DNA of 64,000 nucleotides. It comes from Yersinia rohdei ATCC 43380 (GTDB lineage: Bacteria > Pseudomonadota > Gammaproteobacteria > Enterobacterales > Enterobacteriaceae). A model generated the notes under the pieces. That model saw nothing but the letters and a program-made list of their open reading frames with translations. It made no database searches and was not told the origin of the DNA. How positions within the stretch are numbered: the first letter of the stretch is position 1; every line of letters begins with the position of its first letter. Below, one piece after another: positions 19,560-28,406 of the stretch. The stretch covers positions 99,450-163,449 of the forward strand of contig NZ_ACCD01000005.1 in NCBI RefSeq assembly GCF_000173775.1, in the 5' to 3' direction. The position numbers and the translations under genes are program-made.

Positions 19560-20524
19560 AATTGCCGTGCGGCCCCCCTGTTCAGGCGGTGTAACAGTGC
19601 GTTGGCGATGCTGTTACCGCAAAAGACCAAAATGGCACAGAACATCACTATTCCCATTAATAACGGAATATCCCCGTGCAATCCGGCATCAATGGTGGCC
19701 TGCCCTAGCCCAGGATAGGCAAAGACTTTCTCAGCCAATAAGGAGCCGCCTAATAATTCACCTACCGATGCAAATTGTAAGCATAGCGCGGGGGTGATGG
19801 CATGGCGCAAAATATGGAAATTAACCAATGACCAGCCCTTATCCCCCTGTGCCTGGGCATAGCGAATAAACTCCGTGTTCATCACTTCGGCGACCCGGGC
19901 ACGGGTATGCAGCGCAATATTCCCAACCCCCAATAAACCTAAGGCGAGCATCGGCAAAATAAGATGATGCAGCTTGTCGCTCCAACTGGCGGTCTCGGCA
20001 TTGCTCCCCGGCGTCCATGCACAGCAGATAGGTGCCCAATTCAATTTCACGGCAAATAAGGACAGCAGCAATAAGCCAATCCAGAAGGTGGGCAATGACG
20101 CCAATAAATAAGATAAAGTTGAAATCAGCCGATCGGGCCAGCGATTAAGATAGCGCCCGGCCGTCAGCCCTAGCAATAATCCGACGATGCCAGAGAATAG
20201 CCAGGCCGAAAATAGCAAGGCGAAAGAGGTCGCAAAACGTTCACCAATAACCTGTGAAACCGGCGCGTTGTACAGCATTGAGTAGCCAAAGTCCCCTTGT
20301 AAGACCTGAGTAAACCAATGCAGAAAACGCTGCCATAAAGGCAAATCCAGCCCCCAACGTGCCGCGATCAGCGGATATTGCTCCGGTGGAACATGCAGTA
20401 AATCACTGCCAATATAGGCACGGATGGGATCAACTGGGGAGAAACTCAGTAGCGTAAACGTGCCCACTGCAGTGATAAACAGCAGGCAAGCTAAACGCAA
20501 GGTAAACAGCGAAACCCCTTTCAT
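19556..20524 (-). CDS. yntB: Nickel ABC transporter permease YntB
   Basis: 322 residues, DppB/NikB-type permease. LTFSPVDPIRAYIGSD-like segment (FSPVDPIRAYIGSD) near residue 28, LDLPLWQRFLHWFTQVLQGDFG typical of the family, and an EAA-type loop with NTEFIRYAQAQGDKG. I start at the ATG overlapping the yntA stop (TAATG at 20524); an alternative ATG at 20539 lies inside yntA. Coupled translation with yntA and yntC. Confidence 0.9.
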   Translation of the reverse strand: MKGVSLFTLRLACLLFITAVGTFTLLSFSPVDPIRAYIGSDLLHVPPEQYPLIAARWGLDLPLWQRFLHWFTQVLQGDFGYSMLYNAPVSQVIGERFATSFALLFSAWLFSGIVGLLLGLTAGRYLNRWPDRLISTLSYLLASLPTFWIGLLLLSLFAVKLNWAPICCAWTPGSNAETASWSDKLHHLILPMLALGLLGVGNIALHTRARVAEVMNTEFIRYAQAQGDKGWSLVNFHILRHAITPALCLQFASVGELLGGSLLAEKVFAYPGLGQATIDAGLHGDIPLLMGIVMFCAILVFCGNSIANALLHRLNRGAARQL

Positions 20525-22101
20525 TACTGGCAAGTCCATTTCCAGTTATCAAGGCTATTGAGCAGTGACCAAGAGCCGTGGATTTCCGGCGCACCTTTCC
20601 CTAAATCAATGCAATTGTTGGCCAAATAGGTGTGCTGAATATTCAGTAACCATGCCCAGGCGGCATCGCCACGAATACCGGCACCGGTGTTACCGTCCCA
20701 ATCCACTTGCTGCCAGAATGGCACCGCCTGTTCCCAGGTTGGGGCATCCAGCGCCTGTTGCAGGTGTTTATCCACCACCGGATTTTGATAGTAACCCGGA
20801 TTATAATATTCCACGCCGGCGGCCTTACTGCTGTAGTGATGGTACAGCTCCATTGGGTCAAGACTGCCCCAGCCGAACAGTGTCGGGTTGGCATGCATAT
20901 TACGCTCTACGGTTTCCCAACTGCCGGACTTCAGATCCACTTCAATCCCAATAGGTTTCAGCATTGAACGAATGGCCTGCGCCAAATCACGCCGCGTAGT
21001 ATCTCCGCTGGTATACCACAGGGTTATTTTGGCAGGAACGCCGTCTTTCTCTCTAATTCCCGCACTGTTCAGTTTCCAGCCAGCAGCGTCTAAAATCTGT
21101 TTGGCTTTTTCGATATCACCGTCTTTGATAGCAGAGTCTGGGTTATTCCAAGGCAGCCCCTGCACACCGGTATAGGCCGGTATAGCATGGCCTTCCATGA
21201 TTTGGTCAGCTAATAGCTGGCGGTTGATGGCATAGTTAATTGCCCGGCGCACAGCCACATCTGCGGTGACATCATTACCAATAGGATAGCCGTTGGCATC
21301 TTTTTTACCGGCGGGAGTGGTCGGGAATACAATGCCACGGTTTTCCACACTCGGTCTGACCCATAACTTCATGTTATCAACCGGGCCAACTGCCATAGAC
21401 GGAGGAATACGCACGATCCCTAATTGCCCACTTTGCGCCGCAGCAAAGGCGCTGTCTTCATCAAGGAACACAAAAATCAGTTTATCGAAATCATTTTTAT
21501 TCCCCGCATAATAGGGGTTGGCTTCGACAATCATTTGTTGGCCCGGCTGGAAACTCACTAACCGATAGGGGCCAGCACCAATAGGCTGTTGTGCATATGT
21601 TTTAGCATCGTATTTATCTGCTGAAACAATCCCCAGTGACCCCAGAACATTCACAAACGTACTTTGTGGGGCTTTTAATTGAACACGAACATTCAGGGGA
21701 TCTATTTCTTCGGCGCTGAGGAAATTCCCCATATCAACTTTACCGCCGCTGGCCGCTGCATTGTTATAGGTGAATACCACATCTTTGGCGGTCAGAGGGG
21801 AGCCATCGGAGAATTTAAGGTCAGGTTTGAGGGTCAATAACCAGGTTTTGCCATCGTCACTGGTCTTGTAGTCACTCAGTAAAAAATTATTCCAGCTAAG
21901 ATCTTCGTTTTGTTTCAGTAACGGGCTATGCAGCAGCAGATAACTCCCGTGACTCCAGCCTAACATGGGGTCAAACCCTTCAGTGGGTTCGTCACCGATA
22001 GCCAATTGCAATGTGTGAGTTGCGGCACTGACCGGAGCAGAAAAGGCACTCAGTAAAGCCGCGGTCAGTAAGGTATTTCGGAGCCATAGACGTTTAGACA
22101 T
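20524..22101 (-). CDS. yntA: Periplasmic nickel-binding protein YntA
   Basis: 525 residues, solute-binding protein of the peptide/nickel family (SBP_bac_5). Signal peptide residues 1-26 (ending VSAA). Mature part begins THTLQLAIGDEPTEGFDPM, with LLKPDLKFSDGSPLTAKDVVF near residue 90. It captures Ni2+ (probably as a chelate) in the periplasm for YntBCDE. First gene of the operon; the whole set matches the Yersinia Ynt nickel system, which together with the NixA-type permease supplies urease. Metal specificity is from family and context, not from visible ligands. Confidence 0.9.
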   Translation of the reverse strand: MSKRLWLRNTLLTAALLSAFSAPVSAATHTLQLAIGDEPTEGFDPMLGWSHGSYLLLHSPLLKQNEDLSWNNFLLSDYKTSDDGKTWLLTLKPDLKFSDGSPLTAKDVVFTYNNAAASGGKVDMGNFLSAEEIDPLNVRVQLKAPQSTFVNVLGSLGIVSADKYDAKTYAQQPIGAGPYRLVSFQPGQQMIVEANPYYAGNKNDFDKLIFVFLDEDSAFAAAQSGQLGIVRIPPSMAVGPVDNMKLWVRPSVENRGIVFPTTPAGKKDANGYPIGNDVTADVAVRRAINYAINRQLLADQIMEGHAIPAYTGVQGLPWNNPDSAIKDGDIEKAKQILDAAGWKLNSAGIREKDGVPAKITLWYTSGDTTRRDLAQAIRSMLKPIGIEVDLKSGSWETVERNMHANPTLFGWGSLDPMELYHHYSSKAAGVEYYNPGYYQNPVVDKHLQQALDAPTWEQAVPFWQQVDWDGNTGAGIRGDAAWAWLLNIQHTYLANNCIDLGKGAPEIHGSWSLLNSLDNWKWTCQ

Positions 22102-22697
22102 TAATCATCCTTTGATAAATTAGCTAACAAATACAAGTCATTGCCAGTTAGAAAAAGATTCAAAATCAATTAAGCGTAGCACTAAACAATAATATGGCTA
22201 ATGCATACGTTATTTAGCATTAATGACTCACTCTCACTCAAATTTTTAGGATTTAAAAGCAATTAGTTAACAAAAATCAGTTTTAGATGATGGTAATCAA
22301 AAAAAATCAAGACAGAAATAAAATTGATAATAAATAAAATTGATCTATATCTAAAATATCGACAAAAAATTTTAATTAATGTACGGATAATATTCCAACA
22401 ACAACACCTAACAACAAGATTTACCTATTAGTATTTGCTTATCGAAAGATATTTCCTATTGCTTAGTTGACTTATTATTTGCTGTTTTTATTAAAAATAC
22501 TCAGCAGTTATTAAATTATTTATCATTATTATTTCAACTGAATAACCAGCCCACGCGGGGGATAATAAGTTAAATTCTGACCAGATATTCTTATCTACTG
22601 GTCAGAATTTAACATAATAGGCAGGAGAAGAGAGTGATTCAATAGACATTCCTGAGCATAGGAATTCTTTTAATAACTAACCGAAATCGGCTATTTT
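22102..22697. other. AT-rich intergenic region upstream of yntA
   Basis: 596 bp with no gene. The right part of it should hold the yntA promoter. It contains the 16-bp perfect palindrome listed separately. Nothing else recognised. Confidence 0.6.
22569..22613. repeat. Perfect 16-bp inverted repeat
   Basis: Arms GTTAAATTCTGACCAG (22569-22584) and CTGGTCAGAATTTAAC (22598-22613) with a 13-nt loop. There is no T-run on either side. It lies 85 bp beyond the stop of the next minus-strand gene, so a role as 3' end or processing hairpin is possible; an operator is an alternative. Confidence 0.7.
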
Positions 22698-23507
22698 TTA
22701 TTCACCGCCTAACATTGAGCGCAAAATAGCGCCAGCATCATCTGGCGGCAGTTTCAATATCTCACTGTACATATCAATCGCCATATCACAGATTTTTTCG
22801 CGGTCTACATCTGGAGCGGCTGGGTTTGAGAACATCCGTAAATCATCACCATATTGCTGCTGCATTTGAGCCACAATGATATTTAACTTGTCCTCATAAT
22901 CTTGATTTTTTGGCTTTATCAGCTCACCAGTAGAGCCTGTGAACAAACGATTAATTGAGTCAAGATCGCGCTCCAGTAACTCTTGGGGTAATACTTTATT
23001 GGTATTAACTCCGCCACTCACTTGTGGAAACAAGGCCTTAAAGCAAAGATTTTCACTGCGATTATTGGCCTGATAATAACGTAACTCTTCTAAGATAACC
23101 GTCATATAGCCAATAACGTTTTCATCGGATGCTCGTTGAATTCGCTGCACAGTTAACTCAGTTACCGACTGTTTCATTTCATCGATCAGTTGTTGTTCAG
23201 AATGCCCCTCTTGCTTCGACTTAATATAGTTATCTATCAACTGGGCATAAAGAGCAGGTTCTTGCTGCTTAAGAGTTTGGAAGACCGGGAAGCTATTCAG
23301 TGACTGTTCTACTTGAGTTCGCTCATTCTCCCGTAGCCAGTTTGGATTAATGTATTGGTAATAAATTATACCTATAATAACTATGGGTACAGCCACCAAC
23401 AGAATAGCACTCATTTTGCCCAATTTATTTCTGTTGCGTAGCACTCTGGTGATACCACCAAAGACAATAGCAATGCCCCCTAATACCAAGGCCTCCTTCC
23501 AATTCAC
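22698..23507 (-). CDS. Uncharacterised protein with two N-terminal membrane segments
   Basis: 269 residues, not recognised. Two hydrophobic segments near residues 5-20 and 33-51 are separated by a basic loop (VLRNRNKLGK). The remaining 215 residues are soluble, helix-rich and charged, with three well-spaced Cys positions (in NLCFKALFP and EKICDMAID). The C-terminus LPPDDAGAILRSMLGGE is short and conserved-looking. The GTG at 23507 is used because AAAGGAG lies 6 bp upstream; a TTG further up abuts the Shine-Dalgarno and cannot be the start. Monocistronic. Possibly an inner-membrane protein with a periplasmic or cytoplasmic helical domain. Confidence 0.8.
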   Translation of the reverse strand: MNWKEALVLGGIAIVFGGITRVLRNRNKLGKMSAILLVAVPIVIIGIIYYQYINPNWLRENERTQVEQSLNSFPVFQTLKQQEPALYAQLIDNYIKSKQEGHSEQQLIDEMKQSVTELTVQRIQRASDENVIGYMTVILEELRYYQANNRSENLCFKALFPQVSGGVNTNKVLPQELLERDLDSINRLFTGSTGELIKPKNQDYEDKLNIIVAQMQQQYGDDLRMFSNPAAPDVDREKICDMAIDMYSEILKLPPDDAGAILRSMLGGE

Positions 23508-23722
23508 AGCCAACTCCTTTCTGTTATAAATATAAAATTTATGGCACTGTTTAACCGCCCAACCGCCATTATTTTATCAGCTAACTGACAATGAATACCA
23601 AGAATAATAGCGGTTCATCGTCAACATAAGCAAAGCTGCGTATTTTATATTACAGTAAAAATACTCACCAATGGCAACCACAGCTCACTGTATTATCGGC
23701 CTGCGCTGAGAAAAGTGCTGCA

Positions 23723-24068
23723 ATGCCCGTGGCTAAAGAAACCCATCGAGATATAGCAAAACTGATGGAGCGGGGTCGTGGAACACTGGGGAAAAATTGG
23801 ACAATAAGCCAGATGGCAGCTGAGTTGGCTTTAAGTGAAAGAACTTTTTTACGCCGTTTTTCTGCCGCGACGGGCCAAACACCTAAAGTCTGGTTACAAC
23901 ACGAGAAAATGCATAGAGCAAAAGAATTATTGGAAAGCGATCAGATGAATATTACAGCTATTGCCGAATATTGTGGATTTCAAACTATAGAGGGGTTTTA
24001 GGAATGCATTTCGCCAAACCATTGGAATCACACCTGCGGTATATCGGCGACAAGTTAAATATAATTAG
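23723..24068 (+). pseudogene. Remnant of AraC-family (GlxA-type) regulator
   Basis: The frame 23723-24001 encodes two AraC-type helix-turn-helix units: WTISQMAAELALSERTFLRRF and MNITAIAEYCGFQTIEGF. It then stops at TAG. One frame over, 24000-24068 continues with NAFRQTIGITPAVYRRQVK, the classical end of this domain. So a single extra T (in the TTTT run at 23996-23999) has broken the gene. The sensor domain expected in front (about 200 residues) is absent, and the upstream sequence shows no continuation. This is a decayed gene; its regulon is unknown. Confidence 0.8.
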
Positions 24069-24114
24069 TGGCAGATATTTATATCTAATCAACATATATT
24101 CTAAATGCCAGAAA

Positions 24115-24143
24115 ACAAAAAACCCCGCCTTAGCGAGGTTTTC
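24115..24143 (-). terminator. Terminator of the cold-shock gene
   Basis: Stem AAAACCCCGC / GCGAGGTTTT (one mismatch, loop CTTA); on the minus strand it is followed by a T-rich run. It is 85 bp beyond the stop of the csp gene. Confidence 0.8.
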
Positions 24144-24227
24144 AGTTTGTTGATGATTAATCATCAACAATAAATCTGACCTGAGCCAGATTTAATTACA
24201 GCGAAACGTTAACTGCAGCAGTGTAAA

Positions 24228-24440
24228 TTACAGAGCTACTACGTTTACAGCTGAAGGGCCTTTCTGGCCTTGCTCGATGCTGAACTCTACGTTCTGGCCT
24301 TCATCAAGAGTTTTATAATCAGTACCCTGGATTGCAGAAAAATGTACGAAAACATCTTTGCTGCCGTCAGCTGGAGAAATAAAACCAAAACCTTTACCTG
24401 CATCAAACCATTTTACTAAACCAGTCATTTTAGTAGACAT
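24228..24440 (-). CDS. Cold-shock protein, CspA family
   Basis: 70 residues, single cold-shock domain. RNP1 KGFGFI near residue 16 and RNP2 VFVHFSAI near residue 30 are intact. It binds single-stranded RNA/DNA and melts mRNA structure. The sequence is nearest to the CspA/CspB/CspG group of E. coli ([15 protein letters not shown]). AAGGAAA precedes the ATG. The 384-bp upstream gap leaves room for the long leader usual in cold-inducible csp genes. Confidence 0.95.
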   Translation of the reverse strand: MSTKMTGLVKWFDAGKGFGFISPADGSKDVFVHFSAIQGTDYKTLDEGQNVEFSIEQGQKGPSAVNVVAL

Positions 24441-24824
24441 TAAGATATTTCCTTCATTATTTGTGCCAATAATTTGGCAATTGTGGTCTGCTGATCAAGA
24501 GTTACTTATGGGGGCACTAAAGAAGGAAATTCGTCGGAGAAGTGATGTCTAAAAAATATCGCTTTAACTAGGAACTGCTTTACTTAAATGGCTTACATAA
24601 ATAGGTCTGTGCTACAAACCGATAGAGCTATTAACGCATAGCGAGATAATAATGGCAAGAATTATTTATTTAATGCATTAATGAGCGGTAAAAATAAATT
24701 ATGGTAAAACATAAGAGTTATGCAGCCTGCACCTGCAATCAAAGACAGATTCTAGCGGGTGAGGTTATGCTCAAATTTCGCTATACTGCCACTGAGAATT
24801 GGAAGCCGTCATAAAGGAAAAGCA
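24441..24824. other. Intergenic region csp / coiled-coil gene
   Basis: 384 bp without a gene. It should contain the csp promoter and 5' leader (minus strand) and the promoter of the next plus-strand gene, for which TATACT at 24782-24787 is a candidate -10. No further signal seen. Confidence 0.5.
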
Positions 24825-25163
24825 ATGACAATGCGTGAGCTTGAAGTAAAGTTTCTTAATGCAATGAGTGAGTTGCAATCAACTTTTGAGAAACAGCACC
24901 AGACATGGCAAGCAAGTTACAATCGGCTGCAGCATGAACTGGAGCAATCAAAGGCACGGGAAACAGCATTGCGGGCTAAAAATGACATGTTGCTTAGAAA
25001 GCTCAATACAGCGAATACCTTACCGGAACAACATTCCCTGGTTAGGCAGATAAAAGTGCTGGGTGCGCACCTTGATGCCTTAGCGAAAGATGCTGCCGCT
25101 TTTAATCATCAACTGAATAATCAACAAAAAAATAGCGATAATTTCAGTGGCGATAATCCGTAG
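24825..25163 (+). CDS. Small coiled-coil protein, MbeD/MobD-like
   Basis: 112 residues. MTMRELEVKFLNAMSELQ and then continuous charged heptads to about residue 80 predict a long coiled coil. The N-terminal part resembles the MbeD/MobD-like domain first seen in plasmid mobilisation proteins, but there is no relaxase or oriT nearby, so a mobilisation role is not supported. AAGGAAAAGCA precedes the ATG at 24825; the frame is open further upstream without a better start. The family call is tentative. Confidence 0.75.
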   Translation: MTMRELEVKFLNAMSELQSTFEKQHQTWQASYNRLQHELEQSKARETALRAKNDMLLRKLNTANTLPEQHSLVRQIKVLGAHLDALAKDAAAFNHQLNNQQKNSDNFSGDNP

Positions 25164-25250
25164 ATTTTGGGTTAATTTTATCTGTGCTGCCAATTCTACA
25201 GATAATTTTACGTTGTCAATTTCACCTTTTATGGCGCAAAGAAACACTAC

Positions 25251-25700
25251 ATGACGTGGATAATTATTGCTGTTTTGATCGTGGTTTTTATTGTGGGCTA
25301 TCGTGTTATGACCTCAGATACCCGCAAAGCCATAGATACACTGGCTAATTTACTGAAGATAAAACCCATTTATATTGAATCGATGCTGCAAGAAATGGGG
25401 CAACGTCAAACACAAATGTTTATTCGCTCCACCAGCAATGGGTATGCTGAAGATGTTAGGAAAGCAGCTTATCTGGTCTTTATTTATCAAACCTTTATCA
25501 AAGATCCTTCCGACGAAAACGTGATGCAATGGCGAAATACGCTGATTCGCTCACATATCTCCCCAATGTTAACTGCCGAACATACAGAAGCAGCGCTATT
25601 TTATTTCGCTGAACTGGATTTAGATGCCTTTGAACTAGCACAGTTTCGTCGCAATTATAATCTGCAATTTAACCAAGAAGCTGACGCCGTACTGCATTAG
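25251..25700 (+). CDS. DUF1198 membrane-anchored protein (YicN-like)
   Basis: 149 residues. It begins MTWIIIAVLIVVFIVGYRVMTSDTR, one N-terminal membrane segment that closely matches E. coli YicN (DUF1198). The remainder is soluble and helical. Function unknown. It follows the coiled-coil gene by 87 bp on the same strand and may be co-transcribed. No strong ribosome-binding site is visible. Confidence 0.85.
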   Translation: MTWIIIAVLIVVFIVGYRVMTSDTRKAIDTLANLLKIKPIYIESMLQEMGQRQTQMFIRSTSNGYAEDVRKAAYLVFIYQTFIKDPSDENVMQWRNTLIRSHISPMLTAEHTEAALFYFAELDLDAFELAQFRRNYNLQFNQEADAVLH

Positions 25701-25757
25701 CCGCATTGCATTTACAATGGCATTACGGCGTGATGAGATTAATTGCAACGTGGTAAT

Positions 25758-26093
25758 TTACTGGAACATACTGTTCAGGTAGCGCAATAACATTTCCCTT
25801 GAACTAAAACCGTGGGCAATACCGTAACGATCTTCAGCTTCACCTGCCAAATAAAGCGGGAACTCAACATATTTATCACTGATACGAAGTGTTGCCGTAG
25901 GTGTAGCAAATAACAAACTTTTGTCTTTTTGCGCCGGGTGGATAACCAATGCTGTCCTGCCCATACGGGCTTCGCGGTTCACATACACATAATGAGCTGC
26001 TTTCCGATAGCCATAAGCCTGATCAACCGTATAATCCCGCTCAAAGCCGGCATTCTCCAAGACTCTAGCCACTTCATCTGGCCGTAAATACAT
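25758..26093 (-). CDS. DUF2002-like conserved protein
   Basis: 111 residues. [21 protein letters not shown] and the later pieces [19 protein letters not shown] and [17 protein letters not shown] match a small conserved enterobacterial family that I recall as DUF2002. Function unknown. AGGGG lies before the ATG. It is convergent with the DUF1198 gene and is separated from the next minus-strand gene. Confidence 0.85.
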   Translation of the reverse strand: MYLRPDEVARVLENAGFERDYTVDQAYGYRKAAHYVYVNREARMGRTALVIHPAQKDKSLLFATPTATLRISDKYVEFPLYLAGEAEDRYGIAHGFSSREMLLRYLNSMFQ

Positions 26094-26190
26094 TTATTTC
26101 CCCTCTTTTTAACTCCAATTGAGCGACCTTACCGCAATAAATAAGGGAAACCACGTATTTATTAGCCCAAAGCTGCTATTTCGGAATAGT

Positions 26191-27426
26191 CTAAATACCA
26201 TCGAGCCGAGCCGCATTATCAGCTTGCTGCTGTCGCTGTATTAGCCGCAATGTGAGTAATACACCCAAGACCACAATTAATGCGGCCCCCAGATAAATCG
26301 TAGGAATACCAAATTGGCTAATAGCTAGCCCTGCCAATGGGCCGGTTATCCCCAGCCCTAAATCCAGAAATGCAGAATAGGTGCCCAGTGCCGAACCCTG
26401 ATTTTGAGGTTCCACTTGCTTAACAGCTTCAACACCTAAGGCAGGGAAAACTAAGGAGAAACCCGCCCCCGCTAATAATGCACCAATCTGCACCATCCAA
26501 GGCGCATTTGCGCCCCAAATTAGCAATAACCCGGCTATTTCTATCAATAAGGAAACCAAAGTAACTTTTAAACCACCGTGGCGGCCGATGCTATTACTAA
26601 ACAATAATCTGATACCGACAAATGCAACACTGAATAATGTCAGCGAGAATGCCGCTCCGCTCCATCCGTGGTCGGCATAAAACAAGGTAATAAAGGTTGC
26701 AATAACCCCGAAACCAACAGTGCCGAATCCCAGCCCCAAACCGTACAACCAGATTTTCCCCAACACCACGCGAAAAGCAATGCGCTTGCCCGTGAGCACT
26801 GAGACGGCCGCTTTACGGCTAGCCAATACCAAAGCCGAAAGTACCGCCAGACAGATAAGCCAGGCGATACCCGTTAATCCCCAGCGCATATTCAGGTAAA
26901 CCCCAAGCGGCGCGCCTATTGCCATCGCGCCGTAAGTTGCCACACCATTCCACGAAATAACTCGCGCTGTATGTATTGACCCCACCACGCCCATCCCCCA
27001 TAAAGTGGAACCGGTGCTGGCAAAGCTTTCTCCAACCCCAAGGAAAAAACGGCCAACCACCAGCATCAACACACTAAAGAGTGGCAGGTTATCCAACCAA
27101 AATGCCAAGCCACAAAATATCCCGCTTATTCCGCAGCAACTCAAACCAAACAACACCACTTTTTTGGGCCCTAATAAATCAGCATATCGCCCCGCATGTG
27201 GGCGGCTAATCAGGGTCGCGAAGTATTGTGCGCTGATAACTAGTCCGGCCAGTAATGAACTATAACCCAGGTGGTTATGTACAAAACCGGGCAATACCGC
27301 CAGCGGCAGGCCAATGGTCAAATAGCAAACGAAAGTAAAAATAACCACCGAAAGGATGCGTTTATTAATTTGGCGAGTAGTCAGTGGCGGGTTATTCGCT
27401 CCCACCGGCGCGGGGCCTGCAGACAT
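26191..27426 (-). CDS. MFS transporter, YhhS/YfcJ family
   Basis: 411 residues, twelve hydrophobic segments. The loop SRPHAGRYADLLGPKKVV (motif A) near residue 76 and GSTLWGMGVVGSIHTARVISWNG are shared with E. coli YhhS and YfcJ. This subfamily exports small molecules; YhhS has been tied to glyphosate and drug resistance, but a substrate cannot be read from sequence. Monocistronic on the minus strand. Confidence 0.88.
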   Translation of the reverse strand: MSAGPAPVGANNPPLTTRQINKRILSVVIFTFVCYLTIGLPLAVLPGFVHNHLGYSSLLAGLVISAQYFATLISRPHAGRYADLLGPKKVVLFGLSCCGISGIFCGLAFWLDNLPLFSVLMLVVGRFFLGVGESFASTGSTLWGMGVVGSIHTARVISWNGVATYGAMAIGAPLGVYLNMRWGLTGIAWLICLAVLSALVLASRKAAVSVLTGKRIAFRVVLGKIWLYGLGLGFGTVGFGVIATFITLFYADHGWSGAAFSLTLFSVAFVGIRLLFSNSIGRHGGLKVTLVSLLIEIAGLLLIWGANAPWMVQIGALLAGAGFSLVFPALGVEAVKQVEPQNQGSALGTYSAFLDLGLGITGPLAGLAISQFGIPTIYLGAALIVVLGVLLTLRLIQRQQQADNAARLDGI

Positions 27427-27571
27427 AAACAGTGCTCAGATAAAAAAGAGAATGTTATTCACAATACGCCGATTCGTGCACAGGCTAAAGAGGAGTAGGT
27501 ACAAGCCAGTAATGCATCACACCAAAATAGGTGCCAATAGATAGCGCCGGCTCATCTTTATGACCAAAAGA

Positions 27572-27597
27572 AAACACCCAGTATTAACTGGGTGTTT
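27572..27597. terminator. Terminator downstream of asr
   Basis: 11-bp stem AAACACCCAGT / ACTGGGTGTTT with a 4-nt loop; T-runs on both strands. It lies downstream of asr on the minus strand, before the MFS gene. Confidence 0.85.
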
Positions 27598-27644
27598 ATT
27601 ATGAACTGAGTAAGCGGTGCTTAATGGCCCGCATTCCAACTTAA

Positions 27645-28133
27645 TTATGCAGCTGGTGTTGCAGCTGGTTTTTTAGCGGCTGTATGGTGTTTTTTAGCGG
27701 CTTGTGCTTTTTGAGCTGGTGCTTTTTTCACGTGTTTTTTAGCAGCCTGAGCTTTTTGGGCTGGTGCTTTTTTCTCGTGTTTTTTAGCAGCCTGGGCTTT
27801 TTGAGCTGGTGCTTTTTTCTCGTGTTTCTTAGCAGCCTGGGCTTTTTGAGCTGGTGCTTTTTTCTCGTGTTTCTTAGCAGCCTGAGCTTTTTGAGCTGGC
27901 GCTTTTTTCTCGTGTTTTTTAGCGGCTTGTGCTTTCTGTTCTGTTGTTTGTGTGGTGGCTTTATGTTTTTTATGGTGAGTTGCTTTAGCTGGCGCAGCTT
28001 TTTCCGCAGCAGGTGCAGCAGTAGTGCTGGTTGCAGCTGGTGCTGCTGTAGCGGCCGCAGTAGTTTCAGCAGCGAAAGCAACAGAAGACAGGCCCATGGT
28101 GGCAGCAACGATCAGCGCTAATACTTTTTTCAT
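27645..28133 (-). CDS. asr: Acid-shock protein Asr, repeat-built
   Basis: 162 residues. Signal peptide [21 protein letters not shown], then a basic, Ala-rich mature region. From about residue 65 to 149 a 15-residue unit ([15 protein letters not shown]) is repeated nearly six times. Asr is a periplasmic, proteolytically processed acid-induced protein of enterobacteria. I start at 28133 (classic signal peptide); a longer in-frame extension upstream lacks any family match. An RstA box precedes it. The number of repeats varies among strains in this family, so the length may differ. Confidence 0.93.
   Translation of the reverse strand: MKKVLALIVAATMGLSSVAFAAETTAAATAAPAATSTTAAPAAEKAAPAKATHHKKHKATTQTTEQKAQAAKKHEKKAPAQKAQAAKKHEKKAPAQKAQAAKKHEKKAPAQKAQAAKKHEKKAPAQKAQAAKKHVKKAPAQKAQAAKKHHTAAKKPAATPAA
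27687..27941 (-). repeat. 45-bp tandem repeat inside asr
   Basis: About 5.7 copies of a 45-bp unit coding for the 15-residue Lys/Ala/His/Glu block. The copies differ by a few bases, mostly synonymous, with one E-to-V change in the last full copy. Confidence 0.9.
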
Positions 28134-28234
28134 TTTAAAATCCTCAGAGTTTGTTTCGCAAAGCCCCCGGTGGGGCCGTTGGAAAGAGCATAGAGGAATG
28201 AAATTTTCCTTTCCGTGAGTCATTGGTTTCGTTG

Positions 28235-28248
28235 AGTAACCAAATGTA
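28235..28248 (-). promoter_or_regulatory. RstA box upstream of asr
   Basis: On the minus strand TACATTTGGTTACT matches the RstA consensus TACATNTNGTTACA in 11 of 12 fixed positions. It lies about 100 bp before the asr start. In E. coli RstBA activates asr at low pH; use here is inferred. Confidence 0.75.
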
Positions 28249-28406
28249 CAAAGCCAAATAATATGAAAATCACTTTAGCGCTGTCATAGCATGCTGAGTA
28301 AAAAGCGGCCTTATAGCCCGAAGACCTGATTCAGATTAGTCTAAAAGCTAATTGCCCCGAATCTACTGGTCTATGCTTAATGTTCAGCAGAAAAACGGAG
28401 AGTCAA

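Noticed and set aside
27687..27941. Possible CRISPR-like array
   Set aside because: The 45-bp units follow directly on each other without unique spacers and are coding repeats of asr.
27684..28121. Cys/Phe-rich open frame on the plus strand opposite asr
   Set aside because: It is the mirror of the 45-bp repeats; Asr itself has signal peptide, RstA box and terminator.
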